From the NCBI GenBank assembly GCA_016787785.1, contig JAEUTO010000005.1:1-64000 (forward strand): 64,000 bases of DNA, in the 5' to 3' direction. Positions 40,505 through 48,152 of the stretch are shown here, piece after piece. Every line of letters starts with the position of its first letter. Position 1 is the stretch's first letter. Source of the stretch: Bacteroidia bacterium (GTDB lineage Bacteria > Bacteroidota > Bacteroidia > B-17B0 > Aurantibacillaceae). Both the position numbers and the translations under genes were made by a program. The notes under the pieces are model-generated. The model was given only the letters and a program-made list of their open reading frames with translations. It did not search any database and had not been told where the DNA came from.

Positions 40505-40575
40505 TCTCTCGTAGCTCAGTGGCAGAGCTCGCGGCTTTTAACCGCGAAACACAAGTTCGATTCTTGTCGGGAGAA
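40505..40575 (+). tRNA. tRNA-Lys (TTT)
   Basis: Acceptor TCTCTCG/CGGGAGA (one G-U), D-stem GCTC/GAGC, anticodon stem CGCGG/CCGCG with loop CTTTTAA, T-arm ACAAG/CTTGT around TTCGATT, discriminator A. Confidence 0.92.
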
Positions 40576-40584
40576 CTTTAAAAT

Positions 40585-40655
40585 TCTCTTATAGTTTAAC
40601 GGAAAAACATGTCCCTTCTAAGGATAAGATATTGGTTCGACTCCAGTTAAGGGAA
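40585..40655 (+). tRNA. tRNA-Arg (TCT)
   Basis: Acceptor TCTCTTA/TAAGGGA (one G-U), D-stem GTTT/AAAC, anticodon stem TGTCC/GGATA with loop CTTCTAA, T-arm ATTGG/CCAGT around TTCGACT, discriminator A. It ends the second block of the array. Confidence 0.9.
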
Positions 40656-40721
40656 CAAAACAATAAAATTATTTACATTGTTATTCAAGCACTTAAATAA
40701 AAAGTAAAGAAAATAATTTAA

Positions 40722-40758
40722 CTACGCAGTTTGATTGCGCAGTAGTTATAAATCTTTG
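40722..40758 (+). promoter_or_regulatory. WYL-type operator B and promoter for the last tRNA block and TerD-like gene
   Basis: Palindrome at 40722-40742 (CTACGCAGT, centre TTG, ATTGCGCAG), then exactly 12 bases to TTTG at 40755-40758 in the context ATCTTTGT. Downstream come a hairpin, a tRNA-like gene, the interrupted tRNA-Gly and the TerD-like gene. The 360 bases between 40655 and 41017 contain only this site, a long hairpin (TTTATTTTA/TAAAATAAA near 40840-40863) and a repeated AAACAGGCCAAG segment (40902 and 40985). Confidence 0.75.
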
Positions 40759-41016
40759 TTACGTTCTTTTAAAACAATAGTTATAAAACAATTAATGTTC
40801 TTTGAAATATTTCATTCTTGCTATATGTGATATAGAAATTTATTTTATCAGTGGTAAAATAAATGTACATCTAACAATGAATGAAAAAAATTAAAATAAA
40901 TAAACAGGCCAAGAATTAAGTTACTTCAACTCACTTTAAATGAAAAAACTTTTTCAATTGCCTTTTATAAAAAACTGTTTTATTAAACAGGCCAAGGCCG
41001 GGTTACTTCTTATCCG

Positions 41017-41086
41017 GAACGGATCGTCTAAGGGAAGGACGCCGGAGCTTGCTCCGGAAATGTGGGTTCGAATCCCATTCCGCTCA
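41017..41086 (+). tRNA. tRNA-like RNA capped by a CUUG tetraloop (Gln/Glu-like)
   Basis: Acceptor GAACGGA/TCCGCTC (six of seven), D-stem GTCT/GGAC, and T-arm GTGGG/CCCAT around TTCGAAT are tRNA-like. The anticodon arm is CCGGAG-CTTG-CTCCGG: six pairs closed by a stable G(CUUG)C tetraloop, with no seven-base loop and no usable anticodon. The body resembles the Gln tRNA at 35409 (same TC-GTCT start). It is probably a decoy, sensor or processing element rather than a decoding tRNA. Confidence 0.6.
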
Positions 41087-41123
41087 ACAATAACTCCGCC
41101 AATTGCCTTTTTAAAATACAGAT

Positions 41124-41311
41124 GGGGCGGTAGCTCAAAGGTAGAGCGACGTTATTTTTAAAATTAACGTTCAATGTAAACATACTTCAACTGGTAAATC
41201 CCTTCGGGGATTTGGTTCGAGTCCAAAATTGTTTACAAATTAACGTTCAATTAAAATTTACTTCTACGCCTTCCAAGCCGTAGGTTGTGGGTTCGAATCC
41301 CACCCGCTCCA
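41124..41311 (+). tRNA. tRNA-Gly (TCC) interrupted by 116 nt in the anticodon stem
   Basis: Acceptor GGGGCGG/CCGCTCC, D-stem GCTC/GAGC and T-arm GTGGG/CCCAC are intact. The 5' part stops at ACG (41149-41151) and the tRNA resumes at 41268. Joining them gives anticodon stem ACGGC/GCCGT with loop CTTCCAA and a canonical 72-nt tRNA-Gly(UCC), so 41152-41267 behaves as an insertion between positions 29 and 30. The insert holds a 15-bp direct repeat (AAATTAACGTTCAAT at 41161 and 41237) bracketing another tRNA-like fold. Confidence 0.8.
41175..41238 (+). ncRNA. Nested tRNA-like RNA capped by a UUCG tetraloop
   Basis: TGTAAAC (41175-41181) pairs exactly with GTTTACA (41231-41237). Inside are a D-loop-like ACTTCAACTGGTAA, a hairpin AATCCC-TTCG-GGGATT with the very stable C(UUCG)G cap where the anticodon arm should be, and a T-arm TTGG/CCAA around TTCGAGT. 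It lies wholly inside the insertion of tRNA-Gly and between 15-bp direct repeats 76 bp apart, about one tRNA length. Confidence 0.6.
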
Positions 41312-41419
41312 CTTTCAAAAATTTATTATTATAATTACAATATAAAAATCAGGTCAACTTTTACTTACTTCTTTTTTTGGAAAAACAGTATTAGAATTAC
41401 CTATTAAAACAAAAATAAA

Positions 41420-43657
41420 ATGAATAACAATTTACTAAACGTAGGCTTCCGTCAGCAAGCCATTTTCATTCCTAATGAGGCGATGAAAGCAGAAAGAAAA
41501 AATATTGCAGAAACTACTGCGGTATTAGTTGCTAATTTATCAAAACTGGGCTTTGGTGTATCTGAAAACCTGTTGATCGCATTAAATAATGTATCGCCTG
41601 TTTATCAATTAAAAGTTTTGGAAGCGGCTAAAACAATTACCGGGGTAAATAAAAACTGGACGCCTCTTGTTAAAGGTTGGGATACACCAACCGGAGAATC
41701 ATTTGTTGATCATATTATGACCTTTTTTGCCAATGTTTTCCAGGCAAAAGGTACAAAGCTGCAATGCGGCCATATTATTCCTGCAGGAACTTTTCCTTTA
41801 GAGCGTTATAACGGTTGCCCATTTTGCGGTACGCCATTTGAATTCGGAAAAATTGAAAGTTTTAATCAAGGAAGTAAGTTTAAAATTCTTGAGCTATGGA
41901 CAGAAAAAGAAGCAGGAGAATTTCTTGCAGATCTTTTAACTTCAAAAACAGCATTAGACGCAACACAAGCCGACAGCTTAAAATTGTTGCTGAAAGAATT
42001 GCCGGTGCCCGAAGTTAAAATTGGAATGAAAGAAACATTAATGTTAGTGATAGATATTTTTAGCGAAAATGATGAGCCGCAGAAAGCACAGGCATTGTTT
42101 ACTTCACCAACTGATATTTTGCGTTACTTATGGTTTAAGCATACAGGATTTTTACAGATCATTGAGCCAAAAACGATCGTAAAACGTAAAACAAAAAATG
42201 CAGGTCATATTACAAAACGTTTGGATAAAAGCGCGAAGGAAAAATTAGCGGCAACCGAAGAATTGAAATTAAAATACGGCCGTAAAGAAAGCTTACGCGT
42301 TGCAACATGGTTAAATGGTTTGGATGTGGACACACAAAAAATGTGTGAGGGCATGCACCCAAAACGCCAGATGTGGATCCGTTTTATACGTGCTTTACGT
42401 TTGCCTGAATATGCAAAACGTACAGGCTTTGAAAAATTAAAAGAGCTGCTGGATAAATTTTATAATGAAGATTATACTATTTGGCAAGGACAGGTAAATC
42501 ATTTCCGTTTACGTGCAGATGCTGAGAATACGTTTAATTTATTAAAGCAACGTCCGGGTATGTTTGCACGCTCTTTATTTGCAAACATGTTATGGTTTGG
42601 TAGTGAAGATACGATCAAAGCATTCTCAGAAGTAGTTGATAAAGTACCTGCGCGTTTAGTATTTACATTAAACATGTATGCCGAAAATTATTTCAATACA
42701 GAAAATCGTCGCGTTGTAAAACCTTTAGGTGGAATTGCAAAAAATATTCCAGGCAATGCATTGCTGCGTTTATATGATAATAAGCAAATGGAAGAAATGA
42801 AAAATGCTATTGCAGAATTAACTATTCTTGCCATGAAAAAAAGATTTGCAGCAGTAGAAAATAAAAATAAAACTATTTTTATTGATCCTATGTTGTTTAA
42901 GATCCCGCTTTCAATTGGAGATAGAAGCGAGAGCGTTCAGGACCTTCCTTCTGCATTAATGGGTACGCGCTTTGAAGTAGAAGGTGATAAAGTACGTTTG
43001 TTTATGCAATGGGGTAATGGTTTACACGCACAACACATGGATATGGATCTTAGCTGCCATATTGCTTATGAAAATAATAAAACAGAATTCTGTTCATATT
43101 ATAATCTTGTAGCAACGGGCTGTAAACATAGCGGAGATATTCGTAGTATCCCCGAAAAGATTGGTACTGCCGAGTATATTGAAATTACTGTGAGTGAATT
43201 AAAAAAAGCAGGTGCAAAGTATGTGACGTTTACATCTAATGCATATAGCAATGGAAGTATTTCTCCTAACATGGTTGTTGGTTGGATGAATAGCAAACAT
43301 CCAATGACAATATCTGAGAGAACAGGGGTTGCTTATGATCCATCTTGTGTACAACACCAGGTACGAATTGTAAGCTCGCTTACCAAAGGCCTTGTATTTG
43401 GTGTATTGGATGTAGAAAATTCTGAAGTTATCTGGTTAGAAATGCCGTTTGGCGGTCAGTTAGTAAATAACCTTAATATGAAAAATATTGAATTGTTATT
43501 GCAAAAATTGGACAGCAAATTAAGCATTGGTAATTTGTTAAAGATAAAAGCAGAAGCTCAGGGTTTAAACATCTTAGAAAATAAAAATGCCGATGAAGTT
43601 TATACACGTGAGTGGGCAATGAATACAGCTGCCGTTACTAAATTACTTGTAGATTAG
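41420..43657 (+). CDS. TerD-like protein with N-terminal zinc ribbon
   Basis: A 745-residue protein. Near residues 105-135, LQCGHIIPAGTFPLE then NGCPFCG resembles a zinc ribbon. A long helical middle follows (ILRYLWFKHTGFLQI; RKESLRVATWLNGLD). The end (about 515-690) shows TerD-family marks: LDMDLSC-type strand (MDMDLSCHIAYENN), HSGDIRS, and AEYIEITVSELKKAGAKYV. TerD proteins bind calcium and work in stress systems with MoxR/VWA proteins, which are encoded next door. A WYL-type operator and tRNA genes lie upstream, so I place it in the same regulon. A TROVE (Ro60) identity was considered and not supported. Confidence 0.6.
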   Translation: MNNNLLNVGFRQQAIFIPNEAMKAERKNIAETTAVLVANLSKLGFGVSENLLIALNNVSPVYQLKVLEAAKTITGVNKNWTPLVKGWDTPTGESFVDHIMTFFANVFQAKGTKLQCGHIIPAGTFPLERYNGCPFCGTPFEFGKIESFNQGSKFKILELWTEKEAGEFLADLLTSKTALDATQADSLKLLLKELPVPEVKIGMKETLMLVIDIFSENDEPQKAQALFTSPTDILRYLWFKHTGFLQIIEPKTIVKRKTKNAGHITKRLDKSAKEKLAATEELKLKYGRKESLRVATWLNGLDVDTQKMCEGMHPKRQMWIRFIRALRLPEYAKRTGFEKLKELLDKFYNEDYTIWQGQVNHFRLRADAENTFNLLKQRPGMFARSLFANMLWFGSEDTIKAFSEVVDKVPARLVFTLNMYAENYFNTENRRVVKPLGGIAKNIPGNALLRLYDNKQMEEMKNAIAELTILAMKKRFAAVENKNKTIFIDPMLFKIPLSIGDRSESVQDLPSALMGTRFEVEGDKVRLFMQWGNGLHAQHMDMDLSCHIAYENNKTEFCSYYNLVATGCKHSGDIRSIPEKIGTAEYIEITVSELKKAGAKYVTFTSNAYSNGSISPNMVVGWMNSKHPMTISERTGVAYDPSCVQHQVRIVSSLTKGLVFGVLDVENSEVIWLEMPFGGQLVNNLNMKNIELLLQKLDSKLSIGNLLKIKAEAQGLNILENKNADEVYTREWAMNTAAVTKLLVD

Positions 43658-43660
43658 TTA

Positions 43661-43700
43661 AAGGCCTTGTTTCAATTTTTTGAAGCAGGGTCTTTTTATT
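43661..43700. terminator. Bidirectional terminator between convergent genes
   Basis: AAGGCCTTGTTTCAA (43661-43675) pairs with TTGAAGCAGGGTCTT (43680-43694), with G-U and single mismatches, T runs on both strands. It serves the TerD-like gene and the VWA operon. Confidence 0.8.
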
Positions 43701-44838
43701 TTTTTAAGACAAGGTCTTCTTTAGCGGCCCACATGGTAATATCCTGTTTGCTTAATGCAGCTGCCATAAGATCCGGAAATTTATCGGGCGAGCATGCAAA
43801 TACCGGAACGCCGAATGAAGCAAGGTATTTAGCGTTTTGATGATCATAAGATGGTGCACCCTCGTCATTTAACGCCAGTAATACAATTAGTTGAACACCC
43901 GACGCCACTAATTCTGACGCGCGTTTCAACATTTCTTCCTGGTTGCCACCTTCATAAAGATCGGTGATCAAAATCATTACTGTATCATTTGGTTTTTTTA
44001 CAAGCTGCTGGCAGTATGTTAAAGCGCGGTTAATATCTGTGCCTCCGCCCAGCTGTACGCCAAATAATAATTCAACAGGGTCTTTAAGATCTTCTGTAAG
44101 ATCGACAACACTCGTATCGAACACTACCATCTTTGTTTGAATGGCGGGAAGCGATGCCATCACTGATCCAAAAATGCCTGAATAAATTACAGAGGTTCCC
44201 ATTGAGCCACTTTGATCTAAACAAAGAATGACATCTTTTAAAGAATGCCTTTTTTTGCCATAACCAATTTTTATTTCGGGAATAATAGTTTTGTATTCTG
44301 GTTGGTAATGCTTAAGATTTTTTATAATCGTAGAATGCCAATTTATTTCATTATGTCTCGGCCTCCTGTTTTTTACTGATCTGTTAAGACTTCCCGCAAT
44401 TGCCTGTTGTGTGGGTTGCGTTAACTTTTTTAATAATTGATCAACAACCTTTTTTACGACTTGCCTTGCAGTATCTTTTGTTTTTGCAGGAATTACGCGA
44501 CTAAGCGTCATAAGCGTTGCTACTAAATGTATATCAGGTTCTACATTTTCAAGCATTTCTTTTTCGGTTAACATGCTTGTTAAATTCAAACGTTTTAACG
44601 CATCCTGTTGCATAACCTTAACAACCGATGAAGGGAAGAAGGAACGAATATCGCCCAACCAACGATTTACATTTGGCGATGAACTACCTAAGCCGCCGCC
44701 ACGTTCAGAATCATATAATGCAGAAAGTGCATTATCAATCTCTATCCCATTATTATCAAGGCTCATTCCTGTACCATCATTTTGGCCTCCACCTAATATC
44801 AATCGCCAACGTTTTAGCAACTCTTCTTTTTCGCTCAT
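43696..44838 (-). CDS. VWA-domain protein of the MoxR-VWA system
   Basis: A 380-residue protein. The C-terminal half is a von Willebrand A domain with an intact metal site: LCLDQSGSMG (DxSxS, near residue 212), the GGGTDIN Thr and TDLYEG Asp. The N-terminal half is helical, with a Gly-rich start. VWA partners of MoxR ATPases present substrates or insert metal. Its ATG overlaps the stop of the DUF5682 gene by 4 nt, and it is the last gene of a five-gene operon. Confidence 0.85.
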   Translation of the reverse strand: MSEKEELLKRWRLILGGGQNDGTGMSLDNNGIEIDNALSALYDSERGGGLGSSSPNVNRWLGDIRSFFPSSVVKVMQQDALKRLNLTSMLTEKEMLENVEPDIHLVATLMTLSRVIPAKTKDTARQVVKKVVDQLLKKLTQPTQQAIAGSLNRSVKNRRPRHNEINWHSTIIKNLKHYQPEYKTIIPEIKIGYGKKRHSLKDVILCLDQSGSMGTSVIYSGIFGSVMASLPAIQTKMVVFDTSVVDLTEDLKDPVELLFGVQLGGGTDINRALTYCQQLVKKPNDTVMILITDLYEGGNQEEMLKRASELVASGVQLIVLLALNDEGAPSYDHQNAKYLASFGVPVFACSPDKFPDLMAAALSKQDITMWAAKEDLVLKK

Positions 44839-47063
44839 AGCAAATTCGTTTCGGTTTTAATTCCTAATAATTCTAAAATAACTGGCACTGCTAGCATTCC
44901 ATTATCGTGATCAAAGTTTGATGATGATGAAATTACGGAGGTAGTTGTTACCCCTGATCCCTTCGCTTTTTCACCCAGCTTTCTTCTTTCAGGATTGCTG
45001 TATTGCGAAAATGTTCTTCTTAATAAAGGAAGCACTTGTATAAAGTGATCATCTTGTAAGGTATTTACCCAATTGTTTATTAATCCCCACAATGCGTCGT
45101 CAATTAGTAAAATGGTACCACTGCCTTTTAAAAAACCTTCAAGCCAAGATGCAGCATGGGAATATTCCACAGCAGGCGACAAGGCCAGTCCAAATGCTGT
45201 TGCTAATTTTTCACTATCTAATAGTTTATAATCATAAATTAACCTGGTTGCATAACCTGCAACCAATGAAGATGAATTTTTGTTTTCAGCAATTGCGAAT
45301 AAAGTTTTGTACCAATCATTTAGCTGCGCTTCGTTTTGTAAAAGAGAAACCGAATCGTTAAGCGAAAAGAAAAGATCAAGTAATTGTTGTGCAGCATCTT
45401 CATCCACCGAAAGACAAGCGGATGGTAAACTAATAAAGATCCTTGCAATGATACTATCCACTATAACTGAAAGGATCTCAGTATCTGTTTTGCGAACATT
45501 GCCATAGCGTAAAGCATTAACTAATGATGGCAATGCCGCCATCAATTGCATAACATCCGATGATGCAGCGGCAAGCGAATCGATCCTGCTTAATAATGCT
45601 TGTGTTGCAATTGGAAGATCTGATAATAAAGAGTCTTCTAAAACAGAAGTAATTACACTTAAAGAATTTTCCTGTGATGCACGTGAAACTAAAAAATTAT
45701 TGGCAGCTTCTTCAACCGAATTCCCCCAAATTCCTCTGTCGATTATATCTATTGAGAATGCAGGATCCCAATGTAAAATCCATGCTTCTTTAAAAGTTCC
45801 TTTACCCGATACAGATCTTTTTACACCCCACTTAATACCAAGCAATGATAAGCGGTGAAGAAAAATACTTTTTTGCATATCGCGCTCTTCCCTCAGATCA
45901 AGTACAATTTCTTTTTCTTCTTCGGTTAAAGGCAAGCGTAATTGTTTCTGAATTTTTTCAATGTCAACCTGTAAAGGGGGTTTTGGCGATTCGATCGGTA
46001 CGGCTCCGATCTTCGGACTTACAATTAATTCTTTATGAATTAAAGACATTAAAATATCTTCACCCATACACATTACACTTCGGGTAGCTTCATTCAGCTC
46101 ATCCAGTCCGGGTTTTGAATATCCGCGAAGGTAAGAAACCGTTTCCGCTAAACGTACTGTTTCAATTATATGCGCAGATGAAACATCTATTTGATTTTTC
46201 CTGAAAAGACGCGCTACTTTAGTTAACCATTTTACACTAACGTCTTTTTTTGTGTTCCATATATGATGGTACCAGCCAGGGGAATTTATTCCGGCACCAT
46301 AACCGCTTGTAAATGACAAACGACTGTACGTCCAAGGTACCCAGGTGCATTCTACTTTTACTTTAGGAAGACCTTTTAATAATTCCGTATCATCTTTTTG
46401 AGAAGGCATATTTTGTAATGCAGGTACATGCCATGCGCCACAAACAACTGCAATATCATTAAACATTTCTTTCTCAGCCTGTTTAATTACTTTACGCATC
46501 CAGGCTTCCCTGTATCTCTCGCTTTTCTTTTCTTCTACAATAGTGTTTTCGCGTAAAGCTGTAACGGCTTCGTTAACAGAGTCAAAAATATTATCATTGT
46601 TACTTCGGTTCTCAAAATTATTTTCCCACCATTTTTCCGCATCCTCGTATCCTGCAATTTGAGCAAGATATAAGAAAGGATCTTTTTCCTCTATAGGCGG
46701 CTCTTCCGGAATAGTTTCTTTTTTATTTTCCTCTATATTTTCTTCAATGGCTAATTTATGAGCAACAGGAAGATCCATAAAACGCAGTGGGATCTTATTT
46801 TCAATAGAGTAGAGAATTGCTTGCCACTCAGGAGAAAATTCTGCGAACGGATAAAACAATGCTTTTTGGAGATTGTCTGGAACATAGGCCAGTATGGCAA
46901 CAGGCGGCCTCATGTGTTCATGACTTGCCCATTTTAAAAGAGCATCTGCTTCGGGTGGACCTTCTAACAATATAATATCAGGCTTTACCTTTTCAAGGTA
47001 CCGCTTTACATTCCGTGCAGAGCCCGGGCCATGATGCCGTATGCCTAATAAATGAATTGCCAT
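44835..47063 (-). CDS. DUF5682-like large protein of the MoxR-VWA system
   Basis: Starting at MAIHLLGIRHHGPGSARNVK (ATG 7 nt beyond the MoxR stop) gives 742 residues. An upstream in-frame start would overlap the MoxR gene without need. Conserved-looking parts are IRHHGPGSA, LEGPPEADALL, and DIAVVCGAWHVPAL near residue 220, which resemble the TraB/EreA-type hydrolase fold (His, Glu, and a later His). DUF5682 proteins are regular partners of SWIM, MoxR and VWA genes. The function is unknown; an effector role was proposed for such operons. Confidence 0.7.
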   Translation of the reverse strand: MAIHLLGIRHHGPGSARNVKRYLEKVKPDIILLEGPPEADALLKWASHEHMRPPVAILAYVPDNLQKALFYPFAEFSPEWQAILYSIENKIPLRFMDLPVAHKLAIEENIEENKKETIPEEPPIEEKDPFLYLAQIAGYEDAEKWWENNFENRSNNDNIFDSVNEAVTALRENTIVEEKKSERYREAWMRKVIKQAEKEMFNDIAVVCGAWHVPALQNMPSQKDDTELLKGLPKVKVECTWVPWTYSRLSFTSGYGAGINSPGWYHHIWNTKKDVSVKWLTKVARLFRKNQIDVSSAHIIETVRLAETVSYLRGYSKPGLDELNEATRSVMCMGEDILMSLIHKELIVSPKIGAVPIESPKPPLQVDIEKIQKQLRLPLTEEEKEIVLDLREERDMQKSIFLHRLSLLGIKWGVKRSVSGKGTFKEAWILHWDPAFSIDIIDRGIWGNSVEEAANNFLVSRASQENSLSVITSVLEDSLLSDLPIATQALLSRIDSLAAASSDVMQLMAALPSLVNALRYGNVRKTDTEILSVIVDSIIARIFISLPSACLSVDEDAAQQLLDLFFSLNDSVSLLQNEAQLNDWYKTLFAIAENKNSSSLVAGYATRLIYDYKLLDSEKLATAFGLALSPAVEYSHAASWLEGFLKGSGTILLIDDALWGLINNWVNTLQDDHFIQVLPLLRRTFSQYSNPERRKLGEKAKGSGVTTTSVISSSSNFDHDNGMLAVPVILELLGIKTETNLL

Positions 47064-47067
47064 ATTA

Positions 47068-48150
47068 TTAAAAACCCTGGTCGCGACAAGCGCGATAAAT
47101 ATCTTTCCAATCGTCTCGTTGTTTAACAACAGTTTCTAAATATTCCTGCCAGATAATTTTATCCTGTACGGGATCTTTAATAACAGAACCAATTACGCCT
47201 GCTGCAAGGTCGGCAGCTTTAATACTACCATCACCAAAGTAGGCAGCCATAGCCATGCCACTGTTCATTACTGAAATTGCTTCAGCGGTGCTAAGGGTGC
47301 CACTTGGAACTTTTACTTTTGTTTTTCCGTCCATTGTTAAACCATTTCTTAATTCGCGGAAGATAGTTACTATACGTTTTATTTCCTGTAAGGCCGGGAT
47401 CTCGGAAGGGATATCCATTGCTTTACCAAGACTTTCCACTCTGCGTTTCACAATATCCATCTCTTCTTCTATACTATCCGGCAATGGAAGAATAACGGTG
47501 TTGAACCTGCGTTTTAATGCACCTGATAATTCGTTCACGCCTTTATCACGATTGTTTGCAGTTGCAATAACATTAAACCCTTTAACCGCTTGTATCTCTG
47601 TATTCAATTCGGGTACGGGCAATGTTTTTTCAGACAAAATAGTTATCAGTGTATCCTGAACATCTGAACCCATTCTTGTTAACTCTTCAATGCGGGCAAT
47701 TTTTCCTTCTTTCATAGCACGCATTACAGGCGTTTCAACCAACGCATTTTCTGAAGGACCTTCGGCCAATAAGCGCGCATAATTCCATCCATAACGAATA
47801 CTCTCTTCGCTGGTACCTGCTGTACCCTGAACAATAAGAGCAGACGTTCCTGAGATTGCCGCAGCTAAATGTTCTGATACCCATGATTTTGCTGTTCCTG
47901 GAAGACCGTATAATAACAAAGCCCTATCTGTTGTAAGAGTAGCCACGGCAATTTCCATCAAACGCTTATTGCCTATATATTTTGGACTCACTTCAAACCC
48001 ATTTTTTAATTTAGTTCCCATAAGGTAACTTACTACTCCTTGAGGAGACAATACCCAGTTTGGCGGACGCGATCCTGTATCTTGTTTTTTTAATTCTTCC
48101 AGTTCCTGCGCAAACTGTTGTTCTGCATGTTGCCTGATGATATTTTCCAT
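47068..48150 (-). CDS. MoxR-family AAA+ ATPase
   Basis: A 360-residue ATPase: LLYGLPGTAKSWVSEHL (Walker A, about residue 80), GKIARIEELTRM (Walker B type), IATANNRDKGV (sensor 1) and ALKRRFNTVILPLP (Arg finger). MoxR proteins remodel or mature VWA-linked complexes. It lies 2 nt after DUF5691 and 4 bases before DUF5682. Sequence of ATPase elements is complete. Confidence 0.9.
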   Translation of the reverse strand: MENIIRQHAEQQFAQELEELKKQDTGSRPPNWVLSPQGVVSYLMGTKLKNGFEVSPKYIGNKRLMEIAVATLTTDRALLLYGLPGTAKSWVSEHLAAAISGTSALIVQGTAGTSEESIRYGWNYARLLAEGPSENALVETPVMRAMKEGKIARIEELTRMGSDVQDTLITILSEKTLPVPELNTEIQAVKGFNVIATANNRDKGVNELSGALKRRFNTVILPLPDSIEEEMDIVKRRVESLGKAMDIPSEIPALQEIKRIVTIFRELRNGLTMDGKTKVKVPSGTLSTAEAISVMNSGMAMAAYFGDGSIKAADLAAGVIGSVIKDPVQDKIIWQEYLETVVKQRDDWKDIYRACRDQGF

Positions 48151-48152
48151 AG

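Noticed and set aside
41420-43657. TROVE/Ro60 protein
   Set aside because: Location beside tRNA-like RNAs and RtcB was suggestive, but the C-terminus lacks a DxSxS metal site and instead matches TerD.
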